A DNA stretch of 64,000 bases, from contig OZ024935.1 of assembly GCA_964017235.1 (NCBI GenBank), forward strand, positions 7,130,001 through 7,194,000, read 5' to 3'. A program made the position numbers and the translations under genes. Positions within the stretch are counted from its first letter, which is position 1. Every line of letters begins with the position of its first letter. A model generated the notes under the pieces. The model did not search any database. It had not been told where the DNA came from and worked only from the letters and a program-made list of their open reading frames with translations. This DNA is from Sabellastarte sp. h YS-2021. Its lineage: Eukaryota > Annelida > Polychaeta > Sabellida > Sabellidae. Shown one piece after another: positions 10,918-23,500 of this stretch.

Positions 10918-12915
10918 TATCTTGTACACAGACACATCTGGCAGCCTGGATCCACATGATCCTGACAGTGATCCAGATTACTCCCAAAATCTAATCACTT
11001 GTTCTTTGTCCCATTTAAGACATTTCCTGAAAATTTCATAAAAATCCATTCATGACTTTCTGAGCTATTTGTCTTTAAAAATTACATTCACGGATCCAGA
11101 AGATCCAGATAGAGGTCCAGATCACTCGCAAAATTGAACCATTTCTTCCTTTTACCACTTCTTTCTTTTACCATTTGTAACATATCCTGAAAATAGCAAA
11201 ATCCATTCCAAGATTATGTGCAAGCCTGGATCCAGATGATCCAGATCACTCCAAAAATGTAATCACTTGTTCCTTGTACCATTTAGGCCATTTGCTGAAA
11301 CAATCCATCCATAACTTTTTGAGGTATCTGTCTTAAAAAATTACATTTCATGGATCCAGAAGATCCATATAGTGATCCGGATCACTTCCAAAATTCAATC
11401 ATTTCATCCTTTTACCACTTCTTCCTTTTACTATTTGTAACATAGCCTAAAAATATCATCAAAATTCATCCTAAAATCATGCTGCAGGCTCGATCCAGAT
11501 GATCCAGATGGTGATCCAGATCATTCCAAAAGTATAATCACTTGTTCCTTGTACCATTTAGGTCATTTGCTGAAAATGTCATCACAATCCATCCATAACT
11601 TTTTGAGGTATGTCTTATTACATTTCACGGATCCAGAAGATCCATACAGTGATCCGGATCACTTCCAAAATTCAGTCATTTCATCCTTTTACCTTTTCAG
11701 ACATATCCTGAAAATTTCATCAAAATCCGTCCATAAGTTTTTTTGCTACAATGTACACAAACACATCTGGCAACCTGGATCCAGATGATCCAGACAGTGA
11801 TCCAGATCACTCCCCAAATCTAATCACTTGTTCCTCGCACCATTTAGGTCATTTGCTGAAAATGTCATCACAATCCATCCATAACTTTTTGAGGTATCTG
11901 TCTTATTACATTTCATGGATCCAGAAGATCCATATAGTGATCCGGATCACTTCCACAATTCAGCCATTTCATCCTTTTACCTTTTCAGACATATCCTGAA
12001 AATTTCATCAAAATCCGTCCATAAGTTTTTTTGCTACAATGTACACAAACACATCTGGCAACCTGGATCCAGATGATCCAGACAGTGATCCAGATCACTC
12101 CCCAAATCTAATCACTTGTTCCTCGCACCATTTAGGTCATTTGCTGAAAATGTCATCACAATCCATCCATAACTTTTTGAGGTATCTGTCTTATTGCATT
12201 TCATGGATCCAGAAAATCCATATAGTGATCCGGATCACTTCCACAATTCAGCCATTTCATCCTTTTACCCTTTCAGACATATCCTGAAAATTTCATCAAA
12301 ATCCGTCAATAAGTTTTTTGCTACAATGTACAGAAACACATCTGGCAACCTGGATCCAGGTGATCCAGACAGTGATCCAGATCACTCCCCGAATCTAATC
12401 ACTTGTTCCTCGCACCATTTAGGTCATTTGCTGAAAATGTCATCACAATCCACCCATAACTTTTTGAGGTATCTGTCTTATTACATTTCATGGATCCAGA
12501 AGATCCATATAGTGATCCGGATCACTTCTAAAATCCAACCATTTCATCTTTTTACCTCTACAGACATATCCTGAAAATTTCATCAAAATCCGTTCATAAG
12601 TTTTTGAGCTATATTGTACACAAACACATCTGGCAGTCTGGATCCAAATGATCCAGACAGTGATCCGGATCACTCCCAAAATCTAATCACTTGCTCCTCG
12701 TCCCAATAAGGACATCTCCTGAAAATTTCATCAAAATGCACCCATAAGTTTTTGAGTTATCTGTCTTTAAAAATTAAATTTCATGGATCCAGAAGATCCA
12801 GACAGTGATCCGGATCACTACCAAAATTTAATCACATCTTCCTTTTACCAATTTGGACATATCCTGAAAATTTTATCAAAATCCATCTGTCAGTTTTTGA
12901 GTTATCTTGTTTACA
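10918..12915 (+). repeat. 288-bp tandem array made of two related half-units
   Basis: acacatctgg occurs at 11,761, 12,049, 12,336 and 12,624, spaced 287-288 bp. Each unit has two halves built around gatcc-agatgatccagacag and the perfect palindrome agtgatccggatcact. The right end is a caaa run (12,910). The open frames of 79-126 codons repeat with the unit (288 is divisible by three), which makes them look coding; I judge them repeat-derived. Confidence 0.92.
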
Positions 12916-12929
12916 AACAAACAAACAAA

Positions 12930-13350
12930 TAGAGGGCCAAAAATGACCCTCGGTCAGGTACTTTGGCGGTCAGTGGATGACCTTCAATGAAGATCTGTAA
13001 CCGGTCAGCCTGGATGCTGGTACTCCGTCATGTACTCAACCTCAAAAGCCATTTTCAATAGTTTCCATGCAATGTAGTCAGCATTAAGTGTGAAAATATC
13101 TCCAAATATGCCAAAAATGACCCTTGGTCAGGTACTTTAGCGGTCAGTGGATGACCTTCAATGAAGATCTGTAACCAGCAAACCTGGATGGTAGAAGTCC
13201 ATCATGTACTCAACCTCCAAAGCCATTTTCAATAGTTTCCATGCAATATAGTCAGCGTTAAGTGTGAAAATATCTCCAAAAAGGCCAAAAATGCCCCTCG
13301 GTCAAGTACTTTGGCGGTCAGTGGATGACCTTTAATGAAGAGCTTCAAGG
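12930..13350 (+). repeat. 173-bp tandem repeat, about 2.4 copies
   Basis: gccaaaaatgacccttgg-like starts near 12,937, 13,110 and 13,283 are 173 bp apart. Units include gcggtcagtggatgacctt and atagtttccatgcaat. Confidence 0.85.
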
Positions 13351-13374
13351 TCAAATTTCTGCATGCTTATAGAG

Positions 13375-13700
13375 GACATATTATATATATATTATATTAT
13401 ATATGGTATTATATATACCAGCCATAGGATGATCTAACTTTCTGTCTTGGAGAACTGGGCCAAAATGTGTAAAAATGGCCAAAAACTGACCTTTAAGTGG
13501 CCACCAGTGACCTTGAGATTGAAGGTCAAGGTCACAAAACAATAGCGTTCGTGGCATTGCCCATATATACCCACATACCAAATTTGAAAGTTCTAACTAA
13601 AATATTTTTTAAGTTATCGCATCCAAAAGGAAATCTCTGCGGTGGCGGCGGCGTGACCGTACTGAATCCTAAGTATCCCCGACTTTCGTCCGGGGATACA
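13375..13700. repeat. TA-rich palindrome and hairpin-ended repeat
   Basis: tatatatattatattatata-type sequence at 13,380-13,415, then a segment with ccttgagattgaaggtcaag and a gtggcggcggcg run. It ends in the hairpin gtatccccg-actttcgtc-cggggatac (13,673-13,699), a perfect 9-bp stem. Confidence 0.65.
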
Positions 13701-15099
13701 ATTACAATTTACAATTTGTATATCATAATAACGTACATTTTTATACCTTATGTGTATCATTTTATCACGCATATTTACACAATGTGTATAATTATCATAC
13801 TACCACTCACATTTATATCACAATTTATTATGTAGTTTTAAAGTGACAGCATCTATCACTGATATGACCCAAACATGGACACAATCAAAGTAGCTGATAC
13901 CTAAATGAGCACGAAAATCCAGGAACATGACTCAGATTGGTCCACAAACAAGCATGTTTAGCAAATTATACTGCGTATGAGACTGTGTGTGAATCAAAGT
14001 TTACGATTTAGTTTTTGTAAATAAAGGCCATTCCTGAAGAAAGCATCACTGTATGGCCAAAATATACAGCAAAACCCCAAATAAAATGATAACGTGATCT
14101 TTACTGGTATAAAAAATATATAGAATTTGGGGCTTGTTTCACAAAAGTTTCATCCATTTTAATATCATCATGGAGGAAATCAGCAAGTTTGAATCCATAC
14201 TTACTTTGGACTGGGGATTCAGGAAAGAACTACATAAGCCTTAGGTTTTCCAAAAGAATTCAAATGTTCATGTTATGATCACATATCTGATTAATTATTG
14301 CCCAAATGTGTCTTAAGTATTCCTAAATCTTGCAATACCACCTCTGTATTAACTAAACAACTTTGAAAAAAATATCAAAATTTTGGCTAGATAATTAACA
14401 TAGATTTAGTAAGTAGAAGTTGACAGAACTTCAGTCTTTTCATGAATCTAACCTTATGTGCTGGTCATACTTACAGGGTGGTATTTCTGGCGGTTATACA
14501 TAGTGGGAAATTAGAGCCTACATTTTGTACCTTTTCTTAAAAACAAGCCACCTCTAGCTAAAGTTTTACTGCGGAAGAGAATCAGAAATGGGAAGAATTT
14601 GGCCACCATATGACTCAAACCATATCCATAGCAGATCACACCTTTCTGTGTTGGTGTGATGAACTACTAACAAATAGGTTCATCCACCTTCGGTTATGGT
14701 TTGACCATGTTTCACCCACTTCATTTTTGAAAATAATTTGACAACCACAAATATATATGATCAATTTAAATATCTCTGAAATTCAAACATCTATGGTGCC
14801 TTTCTTCAAGTATTTGCACTAAACCACAAACTTTGTATTTATAACAGTTACTGTATTTCTTGAAATCCTACTTTTAATTTCAGACAAAATACAAATTTGC
14901 AGAAATTCTGAAGTAAAACTAAGCTATCGTTCGTACAACACAAAAGACTTCCAAAATGACATATGCAGAAAAAAATATATCAAGAATGAAGATGACAGTA
15001 TTATATAAGTGCATCGCAGAAATATTTTATTGTTAATTTTCATGTCTGAACTCTAAAAGTCACCACGAATCTAAAATTCGCCACCTCTAAAAACCTTTG
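13701..15099. other. No gene seen
   Basis: AT-rich sequence (atttaca, cacatttata words) with no splice-bounded open segment and no clear repeat. Confidence 0.4.
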
Positions 15100-16085
15100 T
15101 TAATCCTATGAAGAAAATAGCATCAGAGATGCCCGTACCCCACAACCTGGTGAAACAGTTTTCAGCACCATGAGCTATAGAAGTAGTAGAACAGTACAAA
15201 TATCGGGATACTTTCATAGCAGTGTCAGTTATGTAAAGGTCCAAATAATGTATAAGTAGCAAAAATAATGTCTAAGAGCAAGAAAATGTTTTAAAGATAA
15301 AGTATTAAAGCAAGACAATTCAATAGCAAGATGACAGTATTATTCTATAAACTAAAAATTATGAAGTTGTAAAATTTATTAACTGGAGAAGAGCTGTCAA
15401 TAGAAATAACACAATTTTGTGAAAGTACATATAATCATCAGTTGCAGCAATCCATATATCTTAGTTATGGGAGTAACATGTCTCAAATTTGGCAGGAGAA
15501 ATGTGTCTTAAATGTGGAAGGTGAACACACTTTGGCATAGCCAAAGTTAAAGGTCGTACCTCGATGCACACTTACACAGCCTATCCAATGTCTCCTACCA
15601 AGTGTCAACCTTCTACACCTTACAGAATCCAAGAAATAGCCTGGACATGATTTAAAACTCCTGGTCACTATGACAAGTTCAAAGGTCAAATGAAAATCAT
15701 ATCATGATATTGCACAACTACAACCCCTTAGCAATGTCCCCAAAAAGTTTCAACTTCTTACACCTTATGGTTATAGCCCAGACAATATATTAGAGGTCAA
15801 GGTCACTATGACAAGGTCAAAGGTCAAATCAAGGTCACACCATGACAATGTACACCTACAACCCCCAACCAATTTCCCTACCAAGTAACAACTTCCTACA
15901 ACTTATGGTTTCTGAGATACATCCTGGATAAGATTTTATAGGTCAAGGTCACTACAGCAAGGTCAAATCATGGTCACACCATGACATTGCACACTTACAC
16001 CCCCTAACCAATGCCTCTACCAAGTATCAACTTGTTGCACCTTACGGTTTCTCAGATACAGCCCATACAAACTTTTTTCCACTGC
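15100..16085. repeat. Second copy of the aggtcaaggtcac element, right end missing
   Basis: It opens with catcagagatgcccgtaccccac like the 24.9-kb copy, then continues through a longer spacer. From 15,480 to 16,080 it has tandem units with gtccctaccaagt, tacaccttatggttt and aggtcaaggtcact. The hairpin end is absent; it stops near cttttttccactgccc. Confidence 0.75.
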
Positions 16086-16089
16086 CCAC

Positions 16090-17326
16090 CAACCTGCTCA
16101 GTAATTTTTAGTTCAAAAAGCCCTAATTTACTATACATCCAATAAATCTTACCTCAATTCATTATTTCACAAGTATTTCCACATGTGGCGAATTTCAGAT
16201 TCCTTAAAAGTTATTATATGTCTAATAAGGGAGGTTTTACTTTTATTTTCACCCTCTTAGTATGATTAATATGTAAATGAAGTCATTTAAAGAAAGACTG
16301 CAAAAAGGCCTGTCATAAATACAGGAACATCAGTGAATATAAAGACAGTAATTTTTAACTTGAGATCTCTCTTTCATTTTAAGATGGATTTTGATACACT
16401 AAAAATGAGCAAAGGCTCTGTAAAAACATCTTTCTAATGATATATATATATATATATATATATAAAATACTAATTCATAGCTTGCATGTTAACAAAAAAA
16501 ACTGCCACTCATTGACACATTTTCTGGCTAATTATCCATTGTGGATGGATCAGGGTTATCACACAAATATATCTGTGTGCATGTTCCCCTATTTAGTGTA
16601 AATGTGACACATAGTGGATGATCAAGATACTAGATTCTTAAAATGTTGTGATACATTTTCTGATTAATACAAGTATTTGAAGAAATAATATGGCATTGTA
16701 CAAGAAAACAGATAATCTACTTTTAAACCTCATATAACTAATAGTATTTGAAGAGCTATTTTGCTCTTCATTTTCAGCCTTCACAATTATTTTTACAGTA
16801 TGCAGTGAATTTAATATTAAAGATAAGCAATGTAACATGACTTCTGCCTGCTACTTAATTTTCACACAGTATTTGCACGGCCCCCTACACACTAATACAA
16901 TAATCCAGCAATGGTATTAACTTGTAATGTCAGACAAAGTCAGTTTGCAAAATGAGTCACTTAAGATTAGACAAGGTCGGTTGCATCATATTTTCCATTC
17001 CAGAAATGCAAAACCATTCCTATTCTGAGATATGAAAAGCTATGTTCTGGCATATACCCAATCAAAGAGGCCCACTTAACAGGAAGTGAAATTCATGAAA
17101 TTAAAACATGAACATCTCTCCCCCAAAAATCGCTTTAAAAGTCTTAATATCTACAAAGAGTGGAGACAAAAGTTCACAATTTCTTCAGAGTTATGGTTTC
17201 TACCTAAAATTTTAAGTTTTCCCACAATGTGCGGACAAATTAGATGTCCCTAGTAAACTTTTATCACAGCATTTCAGTAAAATGGCCTCGATACCAAGCT
17301 GCTGGTGTTACCGACCTTGCCCCACA
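16090..17326. other. 3' flank of the macrodomain gene; no other gene seen
   Basis: Includes a repeat segment (16,205-16,510) related to 8,200-8,520 and a TA dinucleotide run at 16,439-16,463. The 3' untranslated region of the minus-strand gene should lie here. An attaaa (minus) near 16,810 is a possible but distant polyadenylation signal. Confidence 0.4.
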
Positions 17327-17535
17327 TTACACCGATGTTGTTTCTCTGGAGATCTTCCTCAGAGAGCCCTTGGTAACCAACTCCATCACGTACTGGTTGA
17401 ACTTTGCTACCATGTGTGCATTGACATCAATCAGCCAGATGGTCCTTAGTGAAGTTGCAGGATGCTTTTGCAACAATGTCTGAATCGCACTGGAGGCAGC
17501 AATGGCCACTTGATCTGGATCCACCCCATAAACAC
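17327..17535 (-). CDS. Macrodomain exon 4 and C-terminus
   Basis: The exon opens with VYGVDPDQVAIAAS, completing the SAG-VYG loop that grips the distal phosphate of ADP-ribose. It continues with a helix and the last strand (RTIWLIDVNAHMVAKF) and ends with a short basic tail and a TAA stop at 17,327-17,329. It is 209 bp, entering in phase 1. No further domain follows, so the protein ends on its macrodomain, unlike PARP14, where WWE and ART domains come after. No clear polyadenylation signal was identified close to the stop. Confidence 0.8.
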
Positions 17536-20500
17536 CTATTAATATAATCCAGATTACAGAGAAGTCTATTAGAAGCAAACTTTACTGTTCTTACTGCTCC
17601 ATGCCTTATATTGTCACACCTTGAAAACAAAATCCTTATCTAGGTTTTATTTATGTGTAATAATGTGAATATCTATTGATTAATATATGCATTAACACAC
17701 ACCCCAGCCATAAATAGATTTTAACTATGAAAAATTAATATCAATCAAGGTCTTATGGCATTTTTTAAGGCGTGATAATACGTTTCCCCCCTGAAATAAG
17801 CACTTTGATTCCAAAGATCTATATTTCTACTTATTAAACATCAGTTTAAATGCACTGTGCTTGCATAATTTAGAGTGAGATTATCTGACTATAACCTTCA
17901 CTTTTCCTAACTGCAATAAAACATTCATTATCAAGTAACAGAGGTAACTGCTTGAGGATTCCTCTGGAATAGCTTTACATACTGACTTATCTTACAAAAA
18001 AAGACCAAGTGTTTTTACTGTCTTTGAAATAAACCCTTCACATTTTATCTCCAGGCTGGAGCTCTGCATATTGTTTGTAAAATATACATATATTTATATA
18101 CCGCAAAACCCAACTGATATAGACCTGAAGTATTATGTGTGTGAAATTACACTGTGTATGCACATTTAATGGACTCGCCCAACAATAGCTTAGTAGATAT
18201 TAGTAGATTTTAAATTATATATATTAAAACAAAGTTCAATCCTGTTAGAAAATATATAAATAAAAGAATATCAGAAAGACACATAAAACTTATAAGTTTT
18301 ATAAAAATGTTATACTTCGTTACTTATGTTAATCCCAACAACACATATCTGATATACAACCCTTGTTTTAATTGAATTTTAACTGAATTTTCTCTTCTTG
18401 TAATGGTAATTGGAGTTGTAATTGACTGAAAGTAGTTGCAATTGCAATTGATTTTTCTCAGTTCATAGTAATTGTAATTTTATTTGTAATTGGCCACTGA
18501 TAATTGAAAAAGTCATTGTAATTGATCAAAGTAATTGACCCCAACCCTGTCTCCAGATATTTGATCAATCATTTCATAAGCTGTTGTTTTTTGGTAAAAC
18601 TGTTACAACTGACCTGCACTAATGGCTGGTATGGCTATAGAAGTCAACATCTGGCGACTGGCTAGACTAAGGCATCTGTAAAATGTGTGTTGCAGCACTT
18701 CAAAGCATTCATTTGGCTCTTCATAGTCACGCATGATTGGCCCAACAGCATGGATTACCTGCACAAAGAGTACCTCCCAATAAACATTAGAAATGTTTAC
18801 AATGGTTTAAATGTTTACATAATGTTTTTAAAACCTATTTAAACCCTATCTTATGATTTTTTTAAACGCTTCCAAGAAAACGTTTACTCTGTAATGTTTA
18901 AAAAATGTTTTATAAAGTTTAACATTCTTTATAGAAACGCTTTAACTGAAAATGTTTATTCAATGTTTATAAATTAACTGAAGAAACTAGGTTTGACTGG
19001 AAACGTTTTAAACATTTATAAAATAGCTGAAAAAATGAAGGTTATGCTGGAAATGTTTTTCCAGATTCATCCTGAAATGGTTGATAAACAGTACACATAA
19101 AATGTTTAAATAACATTGTTGATCAAATTTTTTTAAAAACATTCTATGAAAAACATTTTTTAAACCCATATTTTCAGAATGCTTATTTAACCTTCACCTT
19201 CAAATATGTCGAAACAAAGACGGCGTGAGCAGTAAATAGGGGATTTTAGAGGACTTTGCCAAAAATTGCCCCACATGCAATCCTTAAAAGTAAGAATTGA
19301 ATGGAGGCACAAATTTTAAGCCACTATCTTACAATTTTAGACATAAAATAATATTTTCATCAGTGAGTAACCTTAAAAAGATACTGAATTTTGCCTCTGA
19401 CCCCATTATTATTCAGACATTATTATATATATGTTCATCTGCAATGTTTTTGGAACATTTATCATTAAACGTTGAATAAACAGTATAAGGTAAAACATTT
19501 AAAAAAAATTCTATTATAAATGGTTTTCATACCCATCATTTTTAACCTTTGCCAAACGTTTCCTTTCAAAAAACGTTTGAAAAACCCAAAAATGTTAACT
19601 GGGGTATAGAAAGCTAGAAACAGTTACTGTGACTAAATACCAAATATGAGGATAGTGTAACCCTGATCAAGGAAATTATAAACAAACGCTGAATGTCAAA
19701 TATGAGTATGGTGTGAGCCAACAGCATAGTGAGAGATGATAAACAAATGACTTAAAAGAGAATGGTGTTCAGAACTTCTGTTGGTCAATACAAATAGCAT
19801 TCTATATCATAAAAAGACTGAGGACATGCAGTCAATTGGTTGTCAGTTACACAATTGTAACTAAAATTTCCCAATCTTAACTATTGTCTTACTATCATGT
19901 CCAAACATTCACAGCATTAATTTGTATACTAAACTGCAGTATATAGCTGTTAATGGAAGGAAATTAGTTAAAAATATGTATAATAATCTGATGAAATATC
20001 CAAATAGCTCTGTGATAGGTTAAATATGTCTCAAATGTGTCAGCAGAAGACATTCTGCCAGAGCCAAGGTCAAAGGTCACACTAAGTTCATACCATGACA
20101 TTTTACACTTTCCTTATGACATTTTAAAGAGTTTCCTTGAAATATGAGTATGCCTTTTAATGAAGCAAACTTTCGTAAAGTTTATTAAATGAGGAAGTAT
20201 TCCAAGGGATACCTTACATTTAGGGTGATCATTATCTTAAGCTGCCCTTGTGAAACTAGGCCTAAATAACACGCACCTTTTGACAAGGAAGGTTGCCCGC
20301 AGCAGTCACAGTCACATCCCCAGTAGCTAACGGTTTTTTCCTGGCATGGTCTTCACACATCTTATCAAACCCCGGCCCTGCAGCTACTGAAATCGCCCTG
20401 GCAACACCTGTCATATAAAATATATTGTATAAATCAATTTCACTGCCGTCAATTCTGGACTAGCATTCACCAACACGGATAAAGACCACAAGAGCTAATA

Positions 20501-23500
20501 GCAGTGACCACTAATAGCTCTTTACAAAGCTCTTCATTTGAGCTGAAATGATAAATGTTTATCAATCACAATTAAAAATAGAGTTCTGCAATGTTAATTA
20601 ACTCTACAGGGTTTCATAGGTCACGAAATGTCACCTCTGTAGTGATGGGTTAATACATTCATCTCCTCTCTAAAACATACTCTGTCATTCATTTTTGATT
20701 TTTTTGTGTACATCCACAAGTTAATCCAATAAATGCATATACCAATGTCAATGAAACATTAAATACAAAATTTAGATCAGTAAATGTTTCATGAATACCA
20801 ATCTGCACTGATAAAAAAAATGTGTCTTTTTGACTGAACTACATATAACCTTCACTGATCTATGTTTGTAAACACTTGCAATGGACAAAGCAAATGGTTA
20901 ATAAAACCTTTTAATAAAAAGAGTATTGTAATTCTTACTTTGAAAGTCATCTGATGCCGCAGCATCTTACTCTAAATGCTTCTTATGTGTTTTTATTTGA
21001 CCATTAACATTTGCACTGTCACTAAACACTCTTTTATATTTTTCTTTTATGTTCAATGAATGTATCATTAATTTTTCGCAGTTCTTCCTTTATTATATAA
21101 CACCATTCTATTACCTAAAATCTGCTATGATTGTCTGAAGTAATAAGACCAATTCCATGAAAGAACTTAAACCTCATCTCAGACTCAAATATGTTACTTT
21201 AGCCATGCATATGTGACATGATTTTACTGAGTTCTCAGACTCAAGGAATTTCACAAAGAGACTCTGAGCTTGAGGTTTGCCTGAGTCATGGGCTCAAACT
21301 CTAAGCCTACCAAAAAGGATCAAAAAGTTGTGCCAGAGTCCCAAGTATTTAAAAGAATAAATACACACAGAATAATTTACTTATTAATTTCTCAAGCTTA
21401 TACTTTTAGTTTGTAACCCAAGTCTAAGCAGAGTCCTTCATTTTGCCTGTGAAACTCAACAAAGCCAACACACTTTTTCAAGTATTCCCAAATGACAAGT
21501 CTTCAGAGGAGACTTAAGTTTTGACTCAGTTTCAATAAATCATCAGTCAAAAGAAATAACTTTTGTGTCAAGCATTTATGATTATGTTTGCATTTGTAAG
21601 CCCTGTATCTTCCAAAAGATACAGGGGTGAACAGTCTTACAGACAGGAAGGTGAAGTAGACAGACAATTAATTGTAACATCTGTCTGTTGTATTAACTTG
21701 TCCATAAGATTATCCACCCTTGTATGTGTTGAGAACAAACTAAATTTACAGAATGTACCTAATTTATAGTTGACACTTTTACAACAGATTAGTCCTGGTT
21801 GATTTGGACTTTGTAAAACAGATTTTAGCCCAAAACTCAGCTGATACCAACAACTCAGATGTGAGTAAGTTGTTCAGCCTGAGACTAGGCTATGATAATC
21901 ATAAATGCTTCAAATCAGTTCCTAAAACATCACTGGTCTAACTTTTCATTATGTATGTCCTTACCTCCCACATGTTTCAAGTCTGCATTGGCGGCATTAA
22001 CTATAGCTGACACATTCAGTCTTGTGATATCCCCAATTCCAATATTGATCTGTGTGCCACTTTGTTCAGCCTGGTATGTAGTTACAGAGTCTGGCAGCTT
22101 TTCCACAGACCCTTGAGACTTTAACCTTCTAGGTGCCACAGGTGGGTCATGGTTATCATCATCACCATTTTCCAGTAATTTTCTGTCCCGATGTCTTCTG
22201 ACATATTTACCCTTCATGCTTATTACCTCAGGTGCTTGTTGCTCTTGCTCTGCTTCAGCCATGCTTCTAGAAGTTTGACTGTGACTCACTAATTTACCAA
22301 CATTACTCATTGAGCCTGTCACTGTTACTGTTGATGCATCCTTCCCGTGGCTAATTAGTACAGGTTCCGAAACACCTGAAAGCTTTCTCAGTTGATCTAC
22401 AGCCAGTGGCTTTGTGACAATGCTGTTATTTTGGTACAGTTCTCCTATGTATTTAAATAACTTTGTTTGATTTTCACTGTCTTTACTGTGTATTTCCAAT
22501 TGATCCACATCACTGCTGATAGTGTAGTGTACTGTGCCACCAAACTGTTTTGCCAAGTCTTTGATCTCATCTAAATAATTCATGCAAAAATATCTCATGT
22601 GTAGCTTATTCTGTTTTCTGAAAACCACCTTTTCACTGGTAGGCAATGCGTATTCTGTTTCAACTGCATCAGTGGCACTTGATTGAGTAGCTTGTCCAAC
22701 AGCGGAATCCTCACCTAGTATGCCCACTAAGGGGTTTTGCTTTCTTTCATGAGCAATGTCTTTCCAATACTGGATTCCACATTCTGCACTTGGGGAGTTA
22801 TATCTCTTGTATGTCTCAATAAACTCTTGCACTCGGTGCATTTCTTGTTTTGGAAACACAAAGTACGTCCTCATCTTAGATTTATCAGTTAATGTGAGAT
22901 CAGGTTGGAATTTCAAATCAATCACTTCAATCAGTATGTTTAAATAGTCCAGAGGTAAGTTGTCTGAAAGCTCAAGCACCTGAAATTCACTCTCCAATTT
23001 GTTAAGCGTGACTGTTGGTTTACCATGAAGCTTCCAGTGCATATAAATACTTCCGTCATGTTTTTCTTCAAACACAATGCCACCTATATCATATATCAAG
23101 TGGATATTTCTACACAATGCAAATATACACATTGCCAAATCCTCATGATCCATCCACAATAACTCATCCAAACGTGTCCACTCCATTATCTTGACTAAGC
23201 TATCATTTTGTAAAGCTGGACACTTCAGTCGAAGAAAACCAGTCTGGGCGGCATAGCGTTGCATCAAGTAAGATTTTGTCACTGCAATTTGAAACCACTC
23301 CCCTGCTATCCACAGTGTACCATTCTTCACATCTTTAAACAAATCTATTCCTATTTTCGCGGTTATGAGGGCTAGCTCACTTGTCAGGTTGGGCAGTGTT
23401 TCCAACTTTCTAAGGTCTAACCGGGCCTCACATGATTCCAACACCTGAACAGTGAAAGAAGATTCAGATTGTAATATCTTTCCCACAGTTCAAAATTGAG

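Noticed and set aside
11549-12679. Repetitive DPDDPDSDPDHS-type proteins
   Set aside because: They arise from a 288-bp tandem repeat that happens to be divisible by three; no start context, splice sites or domain support coding.
23445-23486. Start of the macrodomain protein at the ATG at 23,486
   Set aside because: The 14 codons read through the pyrimidine tract of a strong acceptor, and phase-matched upstream exons exist; an internal exon is preferred, though not proven.
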